Position numbers and translations under genes: made by a program. A model generated the notes under the pieces. The model searched no databases. It was not told the origin of the DNA and saw only the letters and a list, made by a program, of their open reading frames with translations. DNA of 64,000 nt, taken from SpSt-1165 sp964391725. GTDB lineage: Bacteria; Chloroflexota; Anaerolineae; Anaerolineales; Anaerolineaceae. The DNA lies in contig CAYMNB010000004.1 in the NCBI GenBank assembly GCA_964391725.1, forward strand, positions 35,623-99,622, given 5' to 3'. Shown piece after piece: positions 38,694 through 47,339 of this stretch; position 1 is the first letter of the stretch, and every line of letters starts with the position of its first letter.

Positions 38694-39900
38694 CGCTGCG
38701 GCCTTCTTCCCTGGGTTTTTGCAAACGCCCTGCCAGCCATGGCAACCCCGTCAGGATCATTAACAAGATCGCATAAGGACCCATATTCACCGCAAACAAA
38801 CTGAGGACAGTGGTACGGAAGGTGTCCTTTTGCCACTGCGCCTGTGCTTTCGACAGACTGATGCCGTAGGTTTGCAAGAAACCTGCTTCGCAACTGACAC
38901 CTTCTGCGTATTTTTCCATCAAACCACGCAATTGTGCATGACCGTATTCTTCTTGCAGGTAATCCACGAAGGAAGCTGATTGGGCGTAAGCCAGGTAAAC
39001 CTGGTCAGATTGCTGCGGAAATGATTGGCACAGATCGGCCATCGCAATGAATTCTTTGCGATCTGCCGCGCGAGCCAGCGCGGTGCCATACTCTTCATTC
39101 TCTGCCAGCTCTGCGCCTGTTGCCAGACCTTCCAGCAGCCACACAGGTTGATAACGATAGCCCTGCCCGGTTTGGGCAAAAACAAACAAGTGCGCCAATT
39201 CATGCGGAATTTGCCGCTGCATTTCCAATCGTTGATCCGGTGAAGGCGCGATGGACAGCAGCATAGCATTAATTTGCGGGTCCGCATGCCCTGCCACCCA
39301 GTCCAAATTTGTTATATCGAGCGCGCTTTGCAGTGCTTCAGCATCCGCATACAGGTAGATCATGACCGGTGTGTTGGGTTCCTCTGAAAATTGTTCTGCC
39401 AATTGCAGCCAGGCCTGTTGGGCCGTATTTAATGCTGCCAAACCAAAATCATCAATGCCCGAAAGCCAGTACAACTCAAACTGGTTGCTCTGTATCCTCC
39501 GCCACTCATAGCGGTTATCGAGGTAACGAAATCGGTTCGTATCGGTCTTGGTCGAGGGTTCATCAGCAAACTCGATCTGGAACCAGTAATCCACATCGGA
39601 ATAGGGGCGCAGCAGCAATTGCTCTGGCTTGATCGCAATGACATGCAGTCCAGTCTCTTCCAGCGGTACCGAGAAATTGGCAATGCCCATGCCAACTGGT
39701 TGGACGAAAAGCCAGATCGCCTCAACCCCTTGCATGGATTCGACTGACAATTCAAACTCGATCTGTTCGCCGAACTGGTAGGTAACACTGGTATCAGTGG
39801 TGAAGGACAATGCCTGGGCGTTGGCGGCAGACGGTGAAAGACTTATCACCATCATCATGACCATGCCTATCAACAGCCAATCCATGCGCCAGATCTTCAT
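38683..39900 (-). CDS. Peptidase MA-like membrane metallopeptidase
   Basis: This 405-residue exported protein has a signal sequence ending near ANAQA and an extracellular beta-rich domain (about 35-130). The gluzincin-type metallopeptidase domain carries HELAH at about 233-237, with a downstream Glu in WLLEGLATGAEL. A single membrane segment lies near the C-terminus. This layout matches the peptidase MA family common in Chloroflexota, with an active site outside the cytoplasm. The start at 39900 (MKIWRMDW) places the signal peptide directly at the N-terminus and is preferred to 39921. It is coupled to acyP downstream and follows the HEAT-repeat gene by 21 bases. Confidence 0.85.
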   Translation of the reverse strand: MKIWRMDWLLIGMVMMMVISLSPSAANAQALSFTTDTSVTYQFGEQIEFELSVESMQGVEAIWLFVQPVGMGIANFSVPLEETGLHVIAIKPEQLLLRPYSDVDYWFQIEFADEPSTKTDTNRFRYLDNRYEWRRIQSNQFELYWLSGIDDFGLAALNTAQQAWLQLAEQFSEEPNTPVMIYLYADAEALQSALDITNLDWVAGHADPQINAMLLSIAPSPDQRLEMQRQIPHELAHLFVFAQTGQGYRYQPVWLLEGLATGAELAENEEYGTALARAADRKEFIAMADLCQSFPQQSDQVYLAYAQSASFVDYLQEEYGHAQLRGLMEKYAEGVSCEAGFLQTYGISLSKAQAQWQKDTFRTTVLSLFAVNMGPYAILLMILTGLPWLAGRLQKPREEGRSDGG

Positions 39901-39921
39901 ACTTCCCCGCCTGCTCCTCAA

Positions 39922-40998
39922 CTATTCCAGGTCTTCGTCATCCACTTCATCGTCAAAATCATCATCTTCATCATCTTCACCATCGTCATCATGCAGGTGA
40001 TGATCGCTGTGGTAATGCCGTACAGCATCGTCTATCTCATCCGTCGAGAAGCCGAACATATCCGGCAATTTAACAGCATTGGTGAAAGAAGCGAATTCGA
40101 TCGCCTGCTCCAGCAGTTCAACCTCCTCATCATCTTCCGCCCATTCCAGCATGCGGCTCAGCACAGAAATGCCCTCCATACCGCCAATATTTTCAAGTGC
40201 ACGCGCCAACGCCATACGAATCGGTTGGTCAAGGTTTTCAAAATCTTCTGCCATTTCCAGCAGCCTGGGCAGCGCTCTTTCGATGTACATCTCACCAGCC
40301 GCGCCGATCGCTTCAAATTGGATATCCGGCTCGTCGCTGTCAAGGTTCGCCAACACGAGTTTTTCCCATTGACGGTTGGCGCTGCGGCCCATTGAGAACA
40401 AGGCGCTTGCCTTCCATTCTGCTTCCGGCTTTTCATACGCGGCCAGAATGAGAGGCGCTACTTCATCACGGGCAGAATATGACAAAGACTCCAACGCCCT
40501 GCGCTGTAACAACACCGAAGGGTTCTCGGCAAGCGCTTTTAAGAGAGCCTCCTCGATGCGGGTTTTGTCACGCTGCGGTAATTCCTCCAACTCGCCTTTG
40601 TACACATAATTGCCCAGTACGGTGGCAGCTTCAGATTGGACAACATCATCTGCGTCATTCAAAAGAATATCGAGCAAAGGGTCAATCAGGTCACGCCGCT
40701 CATACTCATCCAGCAGACGGATGGCGTTCGCCCGCACCTCAGGTTCTTCGTCATTCAGGCAGAACTTGGCGAACGTGTCAAAATTTACCTGGTAGTTGTA
40801 ATTCATCATTGCCGCCAAATCTTGCAGCAAAGCGCTTTTACGGCGCGTAGAGACCAGGTCCCAGGTGGATTTCAAGATCGACAGGTCAGCCGTACTTAAA
40901 TCTGAAAATTGATTCCACAAGTTGGGAGGAAAGATCTTGTTTTCCTCAGCCAACAATGCCATCACTTTTGAAAAATCATTTTGTATATCACTCATCAT
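39922..40998 (-). CDS. HEAT-repeat protein with His- and acid-rich tail
   Basis: This 358-residue soluble protein has at least five HEAT-type helical pairs between about residues 85 and 310 (for example NDEEPEVRANAIRLLDEYE and NDADDVVQSEAATVLGNYV). The last 45 residues switch to a histidine cluster (HYHSDHHLHDD) and then an almost unbroken run of Asp and Glu. The repeats suggest a scaffold, and the tail could bind divalent metal ions or basic surfaces (inference). It lies in a same-strand cluster with the peptidase and acylphosphatase genes. I cannot name a family with a known function. Confidence 0.75.
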   Translation of the reverse strand: MMSDIQNDFSKVMALLAEENKIFPPNLWNQFSDLSTADLSILKSTWDLVSTRRKSALLQDLAAMMNYNYQVNFDTFAKFCLNDEEPEVRANAIRLLDEYERRDLIDPLLDILLNDADDVVQSEAATVLGNYVYKGELEELPQRDKTRIEEALLKALAENPSVLLQRRALESLSYSARDEVAPLILAAYEKPEAEWKASALFSMGRSANRQWEKLVLANLDSDEPDIQFEAIGAAGEMYIERALPRLLEMAEDFENLDQPIRMALARALENIGGMEGISVLSRMLEWAEDDEEVELLEQAIEFASFTNAVKLPDMFGFSTDEIDDAVRHYHSDHHLHDDDGEDDEDDDFDDEVDDEDLE

Positions 40999-41019
40999 TC
41001 GTCCTCAAAAAAACCTGTC

Positions 41020-43278
41020 TCAAACAGGTTGCTTGCGCAGATACCCATTGATGGCTTCAGCAGCTTTGCGCCCCGCCCCCATCGCCAGAATCACGGTTGC
41101 GCCGCCGGTAACGATATCGCCGCCGGCATAGATACTCTCAACATTGGTTTGCTGGGTTTCTTCATCCACAATGATGTTACCCCATTTGTTGAAAGCCAAC
41201 CCGGGTGTGCTGCGCTGGATGATGGGATTGGAACCGTTACCAATGGCAATGATCGCCACATCGATGCCCATCTCCTCGACCGCGCCTTCAATCGGCACCG
41301 GCCGGCGGCGGCCGGAAGCGTCCGGTTCACCCATTTCCATCTGCTGCAGCCTGACACCGGTCAATCTGCCCTGTTCATCGCCCAAAAATTCGATGGGCGA
41401 AGACAGCAGCTGAAAATGGAGCCCCTCGTCTTTACCATGATGAATTTCTTCATCGCGTGCTGGCATTTCTGCTTCTGTGCGGCGATAAATTAGATACACC
41501 TCTTTGGCGCCTAACCGCAGCGCAACCCGCGCCGAATCCATGGCGGTATTGCCGCCGCCGATCACCGCCACTATCTTGCCGCGGCATTCGATCACTGGGG
41601 TTTCATAACGCGGAAAATCATAGGCTTTCATCAGGTTCACCCTGGTGAGAAATTCATTCGAACTCATCACCCCAATCAAATTCTCGCCGGGTACATTCAG
41701 GAATTGCGGCAAACCCGCGCCGGAACCGATGAAAACCACATCAAAGCCTTGTTTTTCGAACAAGTCTTCTACCGTCAATGTCTGGCCGATGACGACATTC
41801 TTGCGGAATTTCACCCCCATGCGCTCCAGGTTTTCCACTTCTTCCTTCACGATCTGCTTGGGAAGGCGGAATTCCGGGATGCCATACACCAGCACCCCAC
41901 CAAATTCATGCAGCGCTTCAAACACAGTCACTTCGTGCCCCATCTTGACCAGATCACCGGCACAGGTCAACCCGGCCGGGCCTGAACCCACGATCGCCAC
42001 CTTTTTGCCGGTCAACAACTCATACGGAACAGTGTAGTTGTCAACTATCCGTTTCTCACGCTTAAAATCGGTCACAAAGCGCTCCAAAGCGCCGATCGCC
42101 ACCGATTCACCGCGCTTGGTAAGCACACATACCTCTTCACATTGGTCAGATTGCGGGCAGACCCTGCCGCACACAATCCCCAGCACGTTATCTTCTTCGA
42201 TAACGCGCGCGCTATCCAGGAACTTACCCTGACGTATCTTCATGATGAACTCAGGGATTTTTACATGCACCGGGCAGCCCTCGACACAGGGCGGATTCTT
42301 GCACTGCAAGCAGCGCTCTGCTTCATTGCGCGCCTGGTCAGGCGTGAACCCCAGGTTAACTTCGTTAAAATTGCCCACTCGCAGCACCGGATTCTGCTCC
42401 GGCATGGTTTGGCGAGGAATGGACATGCGCTCTTTGGCGGTTAATTCTGCCTGATCCAACCGGCAGGCGTGCGCCTGCTGGTCTTCTACTTCTTTGAAAG
42501 ATCGACTGCGCTGCATGATGGTGGTGAAATCGACCTGATGCGCATCAAATTCGGGCCCATCCACACAGGTGAACACCGTTTTCCCGCCCACTGTGGCGCG
42601 GCAGCCACCGCACATGCCGGTGCCGTCCACCATGATCGTGTTCAAACTCGCCATAGTCTTGATATTGTGAGGCTTGGTGAGATTGGCAACCGCGCGCATC
42701 ATCGGCAGTGGGCCGATCGCCAGCACAAAATCAAGCTTGCGCCCTTCATCAATCAAATCCTGCAGCTTGCCGGTTACAAACCCGTTATAGCCGTAGCTGC
42801 CGTCATCGGTGCAGATGTAGACTTCATCGCACACGTCATTGAGTTCTTTTTCAAGAATCACAAAATCCTTGTTGCGCGCCCCGACAATCGCGATCACATG
42901 GTTGCCGGCTTCTTTTAATGCCACCGCATTCGGAAAAGCCACGCCCGTGCCAACCCCGCCGCCAATCACCACAGCCGTACCAAAATAACCAACCTCTGAC
43001 GGATGTCCCAGCGGACCTACAATATCTCGAACCACCTCACCCGGCTGCATAGCATTTAATTCAGCCGTGCTTTTACCAATGCCCTGCACGATCAAGGTGA
43101 TTGTTCCCGCATCGGGGTCTGAATCCACCAGGGTCAGCGGGACGCGTTCACCGGTTTCACTGAGATGCACAATGACGAATTGGCCGGGCTTGCGCGCCTG
43201 TGCGATCTCAGGCTGCTCAATCACAATGCGCTGAATGCTGGGCCCGATGGTTTCAGAAGATATGATCGTGTTGTACAT
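41020..43278 (-). CDS. Fused NfnA-NfnB/SudBA-type flavin iron-sulfur oxidoreductase
   Basis: This 752-residue protein joins two usually separate subunits. Residues 1-275 resemble NfnA/SudB and PyrK: FAD- and NAD-binding domains, then 2Fe-2S cysteines at 223, 226 and 238. Residues about 290-752 resemble GltD/NfnB: a 4Fe-4S domain with Cys323, 326, 331 and 335, then two Rossmann folds (VAIVGSGPAGLTCAGDL and KIVAVIGGGNTAMDSARVA). Known relatives are the electron-bifurcating NADH-dependent ferredoxin:NADP oxidoreductase or sulfide dehydrogenase. Similar fusions are often annotated as DHOD-B subunit/glutamate synthase. The fused layout fits a strict or facultative anaerobe. Confidence 0.88.
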   Translation of the reverse strand: MYNTIISSETIGPSIQRIVIEQPEIAQARKPGQFVIVHLSETGERVPLTLVDSDPDAGTITLIVQGIGKSTAELNAMQPGEVVRDIVGPLGHPSEVGYFGTAVVIGGGVGTGVAFPNAVALKEAGNHVIAIVGARNKDFVILEKELNDVCDEVYICTDDGSYGYNGFVTGKLQDLIDEGRKLDFVLAIGPLPMMRAVANLTKPHNIKTMASLNTIMVDGTGMCGGCRATVGGKTVFTCVDGPEFDAHQVDFTTIMQRSRSFKEVEDQQAHACRLDQAELTAKERMSIPRQTMPEQNPVLRVGNFNEVNLGFTPDQARNEAERCLQCKNPPCVEGCPVHVKIPEFIMKIRQGKFLDSARVIEEDNVLGIVCGRVCPQSDQCEEVCVLTKRGESVAIGALERFVTDFKREKRIVDNYTVPYELLTGKKVAIVGSGPAGLTCAGDLVKMGHEVTVFEALHEFGGVLVYGIPEFRLPKQIVKEEVENLERMGVKFRKNVVIGQTLTVEDLFEKQGFDVVFIGSGAGLPQFLNVPGENLIGVMSSNEFLTRVNLMKAYDFPRYETPVIECRGKIVAVIGGGNTAMDSARVALRLGAKEVYLIYRRTEAEMPARDEEIHHGKDEGLHFQLLSSPIEFLGDEQGRLTGVRLQQMEMGEPDASGRRRPVPIEGAVEEMGIDVAIIAIGNGSNPIIQRSTPGLAFNKWGNIIVDEETQQTNVESIYAGGDIVTGGATVILAMGAGRKAAEAINGYLRKQPV

Positions 43279-43387
43279 GGTTTGTGGTCTTCCTTTTTAT
43301 CAAAAGATGGTTCTGTATGTGCCCCGCCACATCGAATTAAGCATACCATAATTGAAAATATTTGATTCCTACCTGCCTGTTCAAAAA

Positions 43388-44080
43388 TTACGAAAGGCAT
43401 CCCTTCAACCGTTCTTCATCCAGGATGTGAAACTCAGAGCGGAGAAATTCAATGATGCCTTCCTCGCGCATTGCAGCCAATTCGCGTGACAGAGACGGCC
43501 GGGCGACATACAACTGTTCCGCCATCTCATTTCGATCATACGGCAGCGAAAACATGACTGAGCGCTGTTGCCGCATCTGTTCATACAGCATTGCAGCGAT
43601 CTTTCTGCGCAGGGTTTTCATCGACAACAACGCCACTTTCTGGTCCAACATCAACGCCTTAGAGGCGAGAATTCGCAGCATGTTGCTCATTAATTGGCGG
43701 TGAGAAGAGCAGCCTCTTTCACAATGGCCGCTGAAATGGCTGGCACCCATCCACAGAATATCGGTCTGACGCGACGCACGCACAGAAGACGGCCAGATCC
43801 TTTGTGCAGAAAAAGCAGCTACCTCGCCAAAAATGGCGCCGCGTCCCAGCTGTATAACGACCAGCGGTTGCCCAACGATGTTTTCTTTCATCACTTCGAT
43901 TCGACCATCCAACACCACCCCGATATGCCGTATTTCATCACCGGCAAAGGCGACAAATGCTCCCGGTTCAAAGGATCGCACCTGCGGCCGCAGACAGTCA
44001 AGCATTGAGATGGCTTCCTCCCCCTCAATGTCAGTGAAAAGAGGGGTATTCAACAATAAAGTCAGCCAGTTTTTGATCAT
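43388..44080 (-). CDS. Crp/Fnr-family transcription regulator
   Basis: This 230-residue protein has an N-terminal cyclic-nucleotide-binding-like domain. A CERGC pair follows at the dimerisation-helix region, with the helix-turn-helix near the C-terminus (NEMAEQLYVARPSLSRELAAM). The cysteine pair and flanking FH-type sequence resemble redox- or NO-responsive members that often sit near ferredoxin or hybrid-cluster genes. The ATG at 44080 is the start; the only upstream alternative is a TTG at 44098 that would overlap the operator. It is divergent from the ferredoxin gene and probably regulates it and itself through the shared palindrome. Confidence 0.9.
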   Translation of the reverse strand: MIKNWLTLLLNTPLFTDIEGEEAISMLDCLRPQVRSFEPGAFVAFAGDEIRHIGVVLDGRIEVMKENIVGQPLVVIQLGRGAIFGEVAAFSAQRIWPSSVRASRQTDILWMGASHFSGHCERGCSSHRQLMSNMLRILASKALMLDQKVALLSMKTLRRKIAAMLYEQMRQQRSVMFSLPYDRNEMAEQLYVARPSLSRELAAMREEGIIEFLRSEFHILDEERLKGCLS

Positions 44081-44091
44081 GATATACTTTC

Positions 44092-44105
44092 GTAACAATT
44101 GTTAC
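44092..44105. promoter_or_regulatory. Perfect palindrome, putative Crp/Fnr operator
   Basis: GTAACAATTGTTAC is self-complementary and lies between the divergent regulator and ferredoxin genes. Its centre falls about 39-42 bases before the predicted ferredoxin transcription start, the class II activator position. It is also 12-25 bases before the regulator's own ATG, where binding could repress. Confidence 0.75.
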
Positions 44106-44130
44106 CTGATTATTTCGACAATTTTACTAT
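44102..44130 (+). promoter_or_regulatory. Putative promoter of the ferredoxin-cupin genes
   Basis: TTACCT and TACTAT are separated by 17 bases; both are imperfect matches, as expected for an activator-dependent promoter. The -35 box overlaps the right half of the palindrome. Confidence 0.5.
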
Positions 44131-44160
44131 ACTTGGCAATGATGAATGGCATGAGGTGCG

Positions 44161-44910
44161 ATGAAAAGGAATTTAATTACAATAGATGAATCACTGTGTA
44201 ATGGCTGCGGACTGTGCGTGACCGCCTGTCACGAAGGTGCGATCCAAATGGTCAATGGCAAAGCCAGGTTAGTATCCGAATCATACTGCGATGGACTCGG
44301 GGACTGCCTGCCCGCCTGCCCCACCGGCGCAATCACCATCGAAGAACGCGAGGTAGCAGCCTACGATGAAGCCGCGGTACAGGCACATCTGGCACAGAAA
44401 TCCAAAGCCACAGAAGTTACTGCCTGCTCGACCTGCCCCAGCACTCTGACCAATAATATCCAGCGCGAAACACCAGCCTGGGTACAACCGCTGACACCGG
44501 TGTTTGAAACAACTCCGTCAGCCATAACGTCCGCACCACACGTCGTTTCTGAACTGCAGCAGTGGCCGGTTCAGATCAAACTCGTTCCACCGAATGCACC
44601 TTTCCTGCACAATGCCGATATCCTCATCGCCGCAACCTGCTCCGCTTTCTCCTATGCCAATTTTCATGCAGAATTCATGAAAGGAAAGGTTACTCTGATC
44701 GGCTGTCCCAAGCTGGATGGCGTCGATTATGCGGAAAAGCTGGCACAGATCCTTGCCCACAACGATATCAATTCCCTCTCCATCGTTCGCATGAGTGTGC
44801 CTTGCTGCGGTGGATTGGTGCAGGCTGTGAAACGAGCTTTCCAACTGAGTAACACGATGATTCCCTGGTTGGTGGTAACCATCGCGACCGACGGGACGAT
44901 CATGAAATAG
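44161..44910 (+). CDS. Ferredoxin-type 4Fe-4S protein with extra cysteine domain
   Basis: This 249-residue protein starts with a bicluster ferredoxin domain (CNGCGLCVTACHEGA, then CDGLGDCLPACPTGAI). A linker and a C-terminal domain follow, with CSAF, IGCPKLDGVDYA and CCGGLVQAV, which may hold a further cluster or a redox cysteine pair. Similar proteins accompany hybrid-cluster protein genes in anaerobes, where an electron-transfer role in nitrosative or oxidative stress is assumed; hcp itself is not in this window. A GAGGTG box precedes the ATG. A small cupin gene follows. Confidence 0.88.
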   Translation: MKRNLITIDESLCNGCGLCVTACHEGAIQMVNGKARLVSESYCDGLGDCLPACPTGAITIEEREVAAYDEAAVQAHLAQKSKATEVTACSTCPSTLTNNIQRETPAWVQPLTPVFETTPSAITSAPHVVSELQQWPVQIKLVPPNAPFLHNADILIAATCSAFSYANFHAEFMKGKVTLIGCPKLDGVDYAEKLAQILAHNDINSLSIVRMSVPCCGGLVQAVKRAFQLSNTMIPWLVVTIATDGTIMK

Positions 44911-45023
44911 GAACAGTGAGATTTGCTCTGATTCTCAAAGTTCTTTTGTCAACATTTCAATATCACATACCAAACTTTGGGGAACAAGCATAACCCAAAG
45001 GCTAGAATAGAAAGAAGAAAATA

Positions 45024-45350
45024 ATGATCGAAAAACTATACCCCTTTACCCTGGCAGAAAGCAAAATCATTGAACGTGTTCTGGACGAAGATGCCATTGC
45101 CATCAATCACATGATCCTGCCCCAGGGCGACCGACTGCCTGAGCATGATGCCAATTCGCATGTGTACATGATCGTGTCACGCGGAACCATCACCCTGCAA
45201 CTGGATGACCAGGAAGAACACCATTACGATGCCGGCAGCATTCTCAATATCCCCTTCAGAACCCACATGAATGTCATCAACACCCACGAAGAAACCGTGG
45301 AGCTGTTCGTGGTCAAGGTGCCTGGACCGCGCAGTATGCCCAAACCATAA
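45024..45350 (+). CDS. Cupin-domain protein
   Basis: This 108-residue single-domain cupin has GDRLPEHDANSHVYMIVSR as motif 1, carrying metal-binding His residues, and GSILNIPFRTHMNVIN as motif 2. It probably binds a metal ion; the catalytic or sensory function is unknown. It follows the ferredoxin gene on the same strand after 113 bases, and a hairpin terminator after it supports a two-gene unit under the Crp/Fnr-type regulator. Confidence 0.85.
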   Translation: MIEKLYPFTLAESKIIERVLDEDAIAINHMILPQGDRLPEHDANSHVYMIVSRGTITLQLDDQEEHHYDAGSILNIPFRTHMNVINTHEETVELFVVKVPGPRSMPKP

Positions 45351-45367
45351 CAAACCAACATAATACG

Positions 45368-45403
45368 AATGAGCAGGAGGGATTGAATTGCCTCCTGCTC
45401 ATT
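45368..45403. terminator. Hairpin between convergent cupin and CBM9-like genes
   Basis: A 13-bp perfect stem (AATGAGCAGGAGG / CCTCCTGCTCATT) with a 10-base loop lies between two converging stop codons. T-tracts are weak on both sides, so efficiency is uncertain. Confidence 0.75.
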
Positions 45404-45406
45404 AAC

Positions 45407-46249
45407 TTACACATCTTCAATTCTCTCATCACTGAACCTCACCACCGTGTAGCACTCAGGACGGTGATTGTCTGCCGTGCCGACCTTGTTCCACGCCCAA
45501 CCGACATGCGTTTCTTCGCCATTCAGGAACATCTTCTCATAACGGCCGAAGAAAATACGCCATTCGTCGCCTTCTTTGGGCGGCAGTGAGCGCCCATCCG
45601 CCAGCCAGTGCAGGCTCTGCCACGGGAAAGCCAGGCACACCTGCCAACCTTTGTCGGGCTCGCTGTCATCGTTTAATTTCCCGTCGATATGCACCCCCAC
45701 CTGCACACCAGGCATATCATAGTCAAGAAATGCCCAGCGGAGACCGCGCGGATGGGTACCGCGCCAGAAATATTCATTGGTGCGGTCATGGTTACCGCCA
45801 AAGGTCAGGGCATTGCGACTGTGAATATCAAATTCAGGCACATCAAATCGGCTGCCGGGCGTATAGGCGTCACGCCAGATGAAGAAGACTTCATAGAGCG
45901 TGCCGCGCGCATTCATCTCAAACTCGTAATAGCAATCCCCGCCATCGATGAAGACTTCGAGGTCGTTCTCAGCAAAGATGAGCGCATCCCGTTCGGTCAG
46001 GTCCGCGCGCACATAGGGCTCTTCTGCCCAGAATGCGATGTAGAGGTTTTCATCATCCCACAACACCGCCGAACGCGTGTCGTACAAACCGGGATGGCCC
46101 CCGACCACATCCACAAAACGCGGGGATTTCTCTGCCTTCTGCCACACTGTTTCAGCCAGCCTGCCATCAACCGCCAGCGGTGTCGAGGTACACAGAGCGG
46201 TGTAGTGCGCGACATCTTCCGGGTTACAATTTTTGCCAACCTTTATCAT
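45407..46249 (-). CDS. CBM9-like carbohydrate-binding protein
   Basis: This 280-residue protein carries the beta-sandwich of family 9 carbohydrate-binding modules. PLAVDGRLAETVW lies at the start, then RSAVLWDDENLYIAFWAEE, DLEVFIDGGDCYYEFEMNARG and a final WRIFFGRYEK. Unlike secreted glycosidase modules it stands alone and has no signal peptide, so it may bind sugar ligands in the cytoplasm. Its role is unknown. A CAGGAG box precedes the ATG. Confidence 0.82.
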   Translation of the reverse strand: MIKVGKNCNPEDVAHYTALCTSTPLAVDGRLAETVWQKAEKSPRFVDVVGGHPGLYDTRSAVLWDDENLYIAFWAEEPYVRADLTERDALIFAENDLEVFIDGGDCYYEFEMNARGTLYEVFFIWRDAYTPGSRFDVPEFDIHSRNALTFGGNHDRTNEYFWRGTHPRGLRWAFLDYDMPGVQVGVHIDGKLNDDSEPDKGWQVCLAFPWQSLHWLADGRSLPPKEGDEWRIFFGRYEKMFLNGEETHVGWAWNKVGTADNHRPECYTVVRFSDERIEDV

Positions 46250-46382
46250 GGTATTCTCCTGTTTTTCCTGTGATTGGGGACGATTGTAACACTATTCCCC
46301 CAGTTATTGCCTTTACTAATGTTTAATTAAGATTCTTATCCTAAAATTATAACAATCCGGCAAATAAACCTTGGAGACAAAC

Positions 46383-47324
46383 ATGAAACCAATCCCATCA
46401 TCCGAAATTACCCCCGAGCATATCTATCGCTCACGCAGAAAATTCCTGAAAGCACTTGGGTTCACCGCCGCCGGTACTGTCCTGGCGGCATGCGGTATCG
46501 ACACCGATTTCCCCGAAGCGAACCAGGCTGAAACAAACGAAGGCGATCTGCGCACCGATGAGTTGGGACGCGCCCTCACCGATTACACCAGTGTCATCGG
46601 CTACAACAACTACTACGAATTCGACCTGGGCAAAACAGCGGTCGCCCCCCTCGCGCGCGATTTTCCCGTCAGCCCCTGGACCATCGAGGTCAGCGGACTG
46701 GTCAACAACCCGCGCACTTTCGCCATGGAAGATATCTACCAGTTGTTCGAAGAAGAAGAGCGCATCTACCGCATGCGCTGTGTCGAAGGCTGGTCAATGG
46801 TCATCCCCTGGCTGGGTTTCCCGCTCTCAAAGTTGTTGGAGATTGTGGAACCAACTGTAGATGCCAAATATGTCTATTTCGAAACAGCCGTGGATGAAGA
46901 GACGATGCCCGTCATCAAGCGCGGATTATTCCAATTCCCTTACACCGAAGGTTTGCGATTGGACGAAGCCATGCATGATCTGACCATACTATCCACCGGC
47001 CTATATGGCGAGCGCCTCATGCCGCAAAACGGCGCCCCCATCCGCCTGGTCGTGCCCTGGAAATATGGTTTCAAAAGTATCAAATCCATTGTCAAGATTA
47101 AACTGGTTGACCGCCAACCCTACACTTTCTGGAACAATTACGCACCGCAAGAATACGGCTTCTACTCCAACGTCAACCCGGACGTGCCCCACCCGCGCTG
47201 GTCACAGGCAACCGAGGTCATCATCGGCCACGGCCCCAAGCGGGTGCCGACCCTCATGTTCAATGGATATGAAGAAGAAGTTGCCTCTATGTACGCGGGG
47301 ATGGACCTGACAAAATTTTTCTAA
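46383..47324 (+). CDS. msrP: Protein-methionine-sulfoxide reductase catalytic subunit MsrP
   Basis: This 313-residue protein has a twin-arginine signal (SRRKFLKALGF) whose end also fits a lipobox (LAAC). The molybdopterin domain has the Mo-ligand cysteine in RMRCVEGWSMVIPW (about Cys133). MsrP repairs oxidised methionines in envelope proteins, taking electrons from the quinone pool through MsrQ. The ATG at 46383 is used because GGAGA stands five bases before it; an in-frame TTG lies 12 bases upstream. msrQ starts 15 bases after the stop. Confidence 0.93.
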   Translation: MKPIPSSEITPEHIYRSRRKFLKALGFTAAGTVLAACGIDTDFPEANQAETNEGDLRTDELGRALTDYTSVIGYNNYYEFDLGKTAVAPLARDFPVSPWTIEVSGLVNNPRTFAMEDIYQLFEEEERIYRMRCVEGWSMVIPWLGFPLSKLLEIVEPTVDAKYVYFETAVDEETMPVIKRGLFQFPYTEGLRLDEAMHDLTILSTGLYGERLMPQNGAPIRLVVPWKYGFKSIKSIVKIKLVDRQPYTFWNNYAPQEYGFYSNVNPDVPHPRWSQATEVIIGHGPKRVPTLMFNGYEEEVASMYAGMDLTKFF

Positions 47325-47339
47325 CCATAGAGAGGTTGC

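Noticed and set aside
43388..45350. Hybrid-cluster protein gene expected beside the ferredoxin
   Set aside because: No hcp-like sequence is found in the window on either strand.
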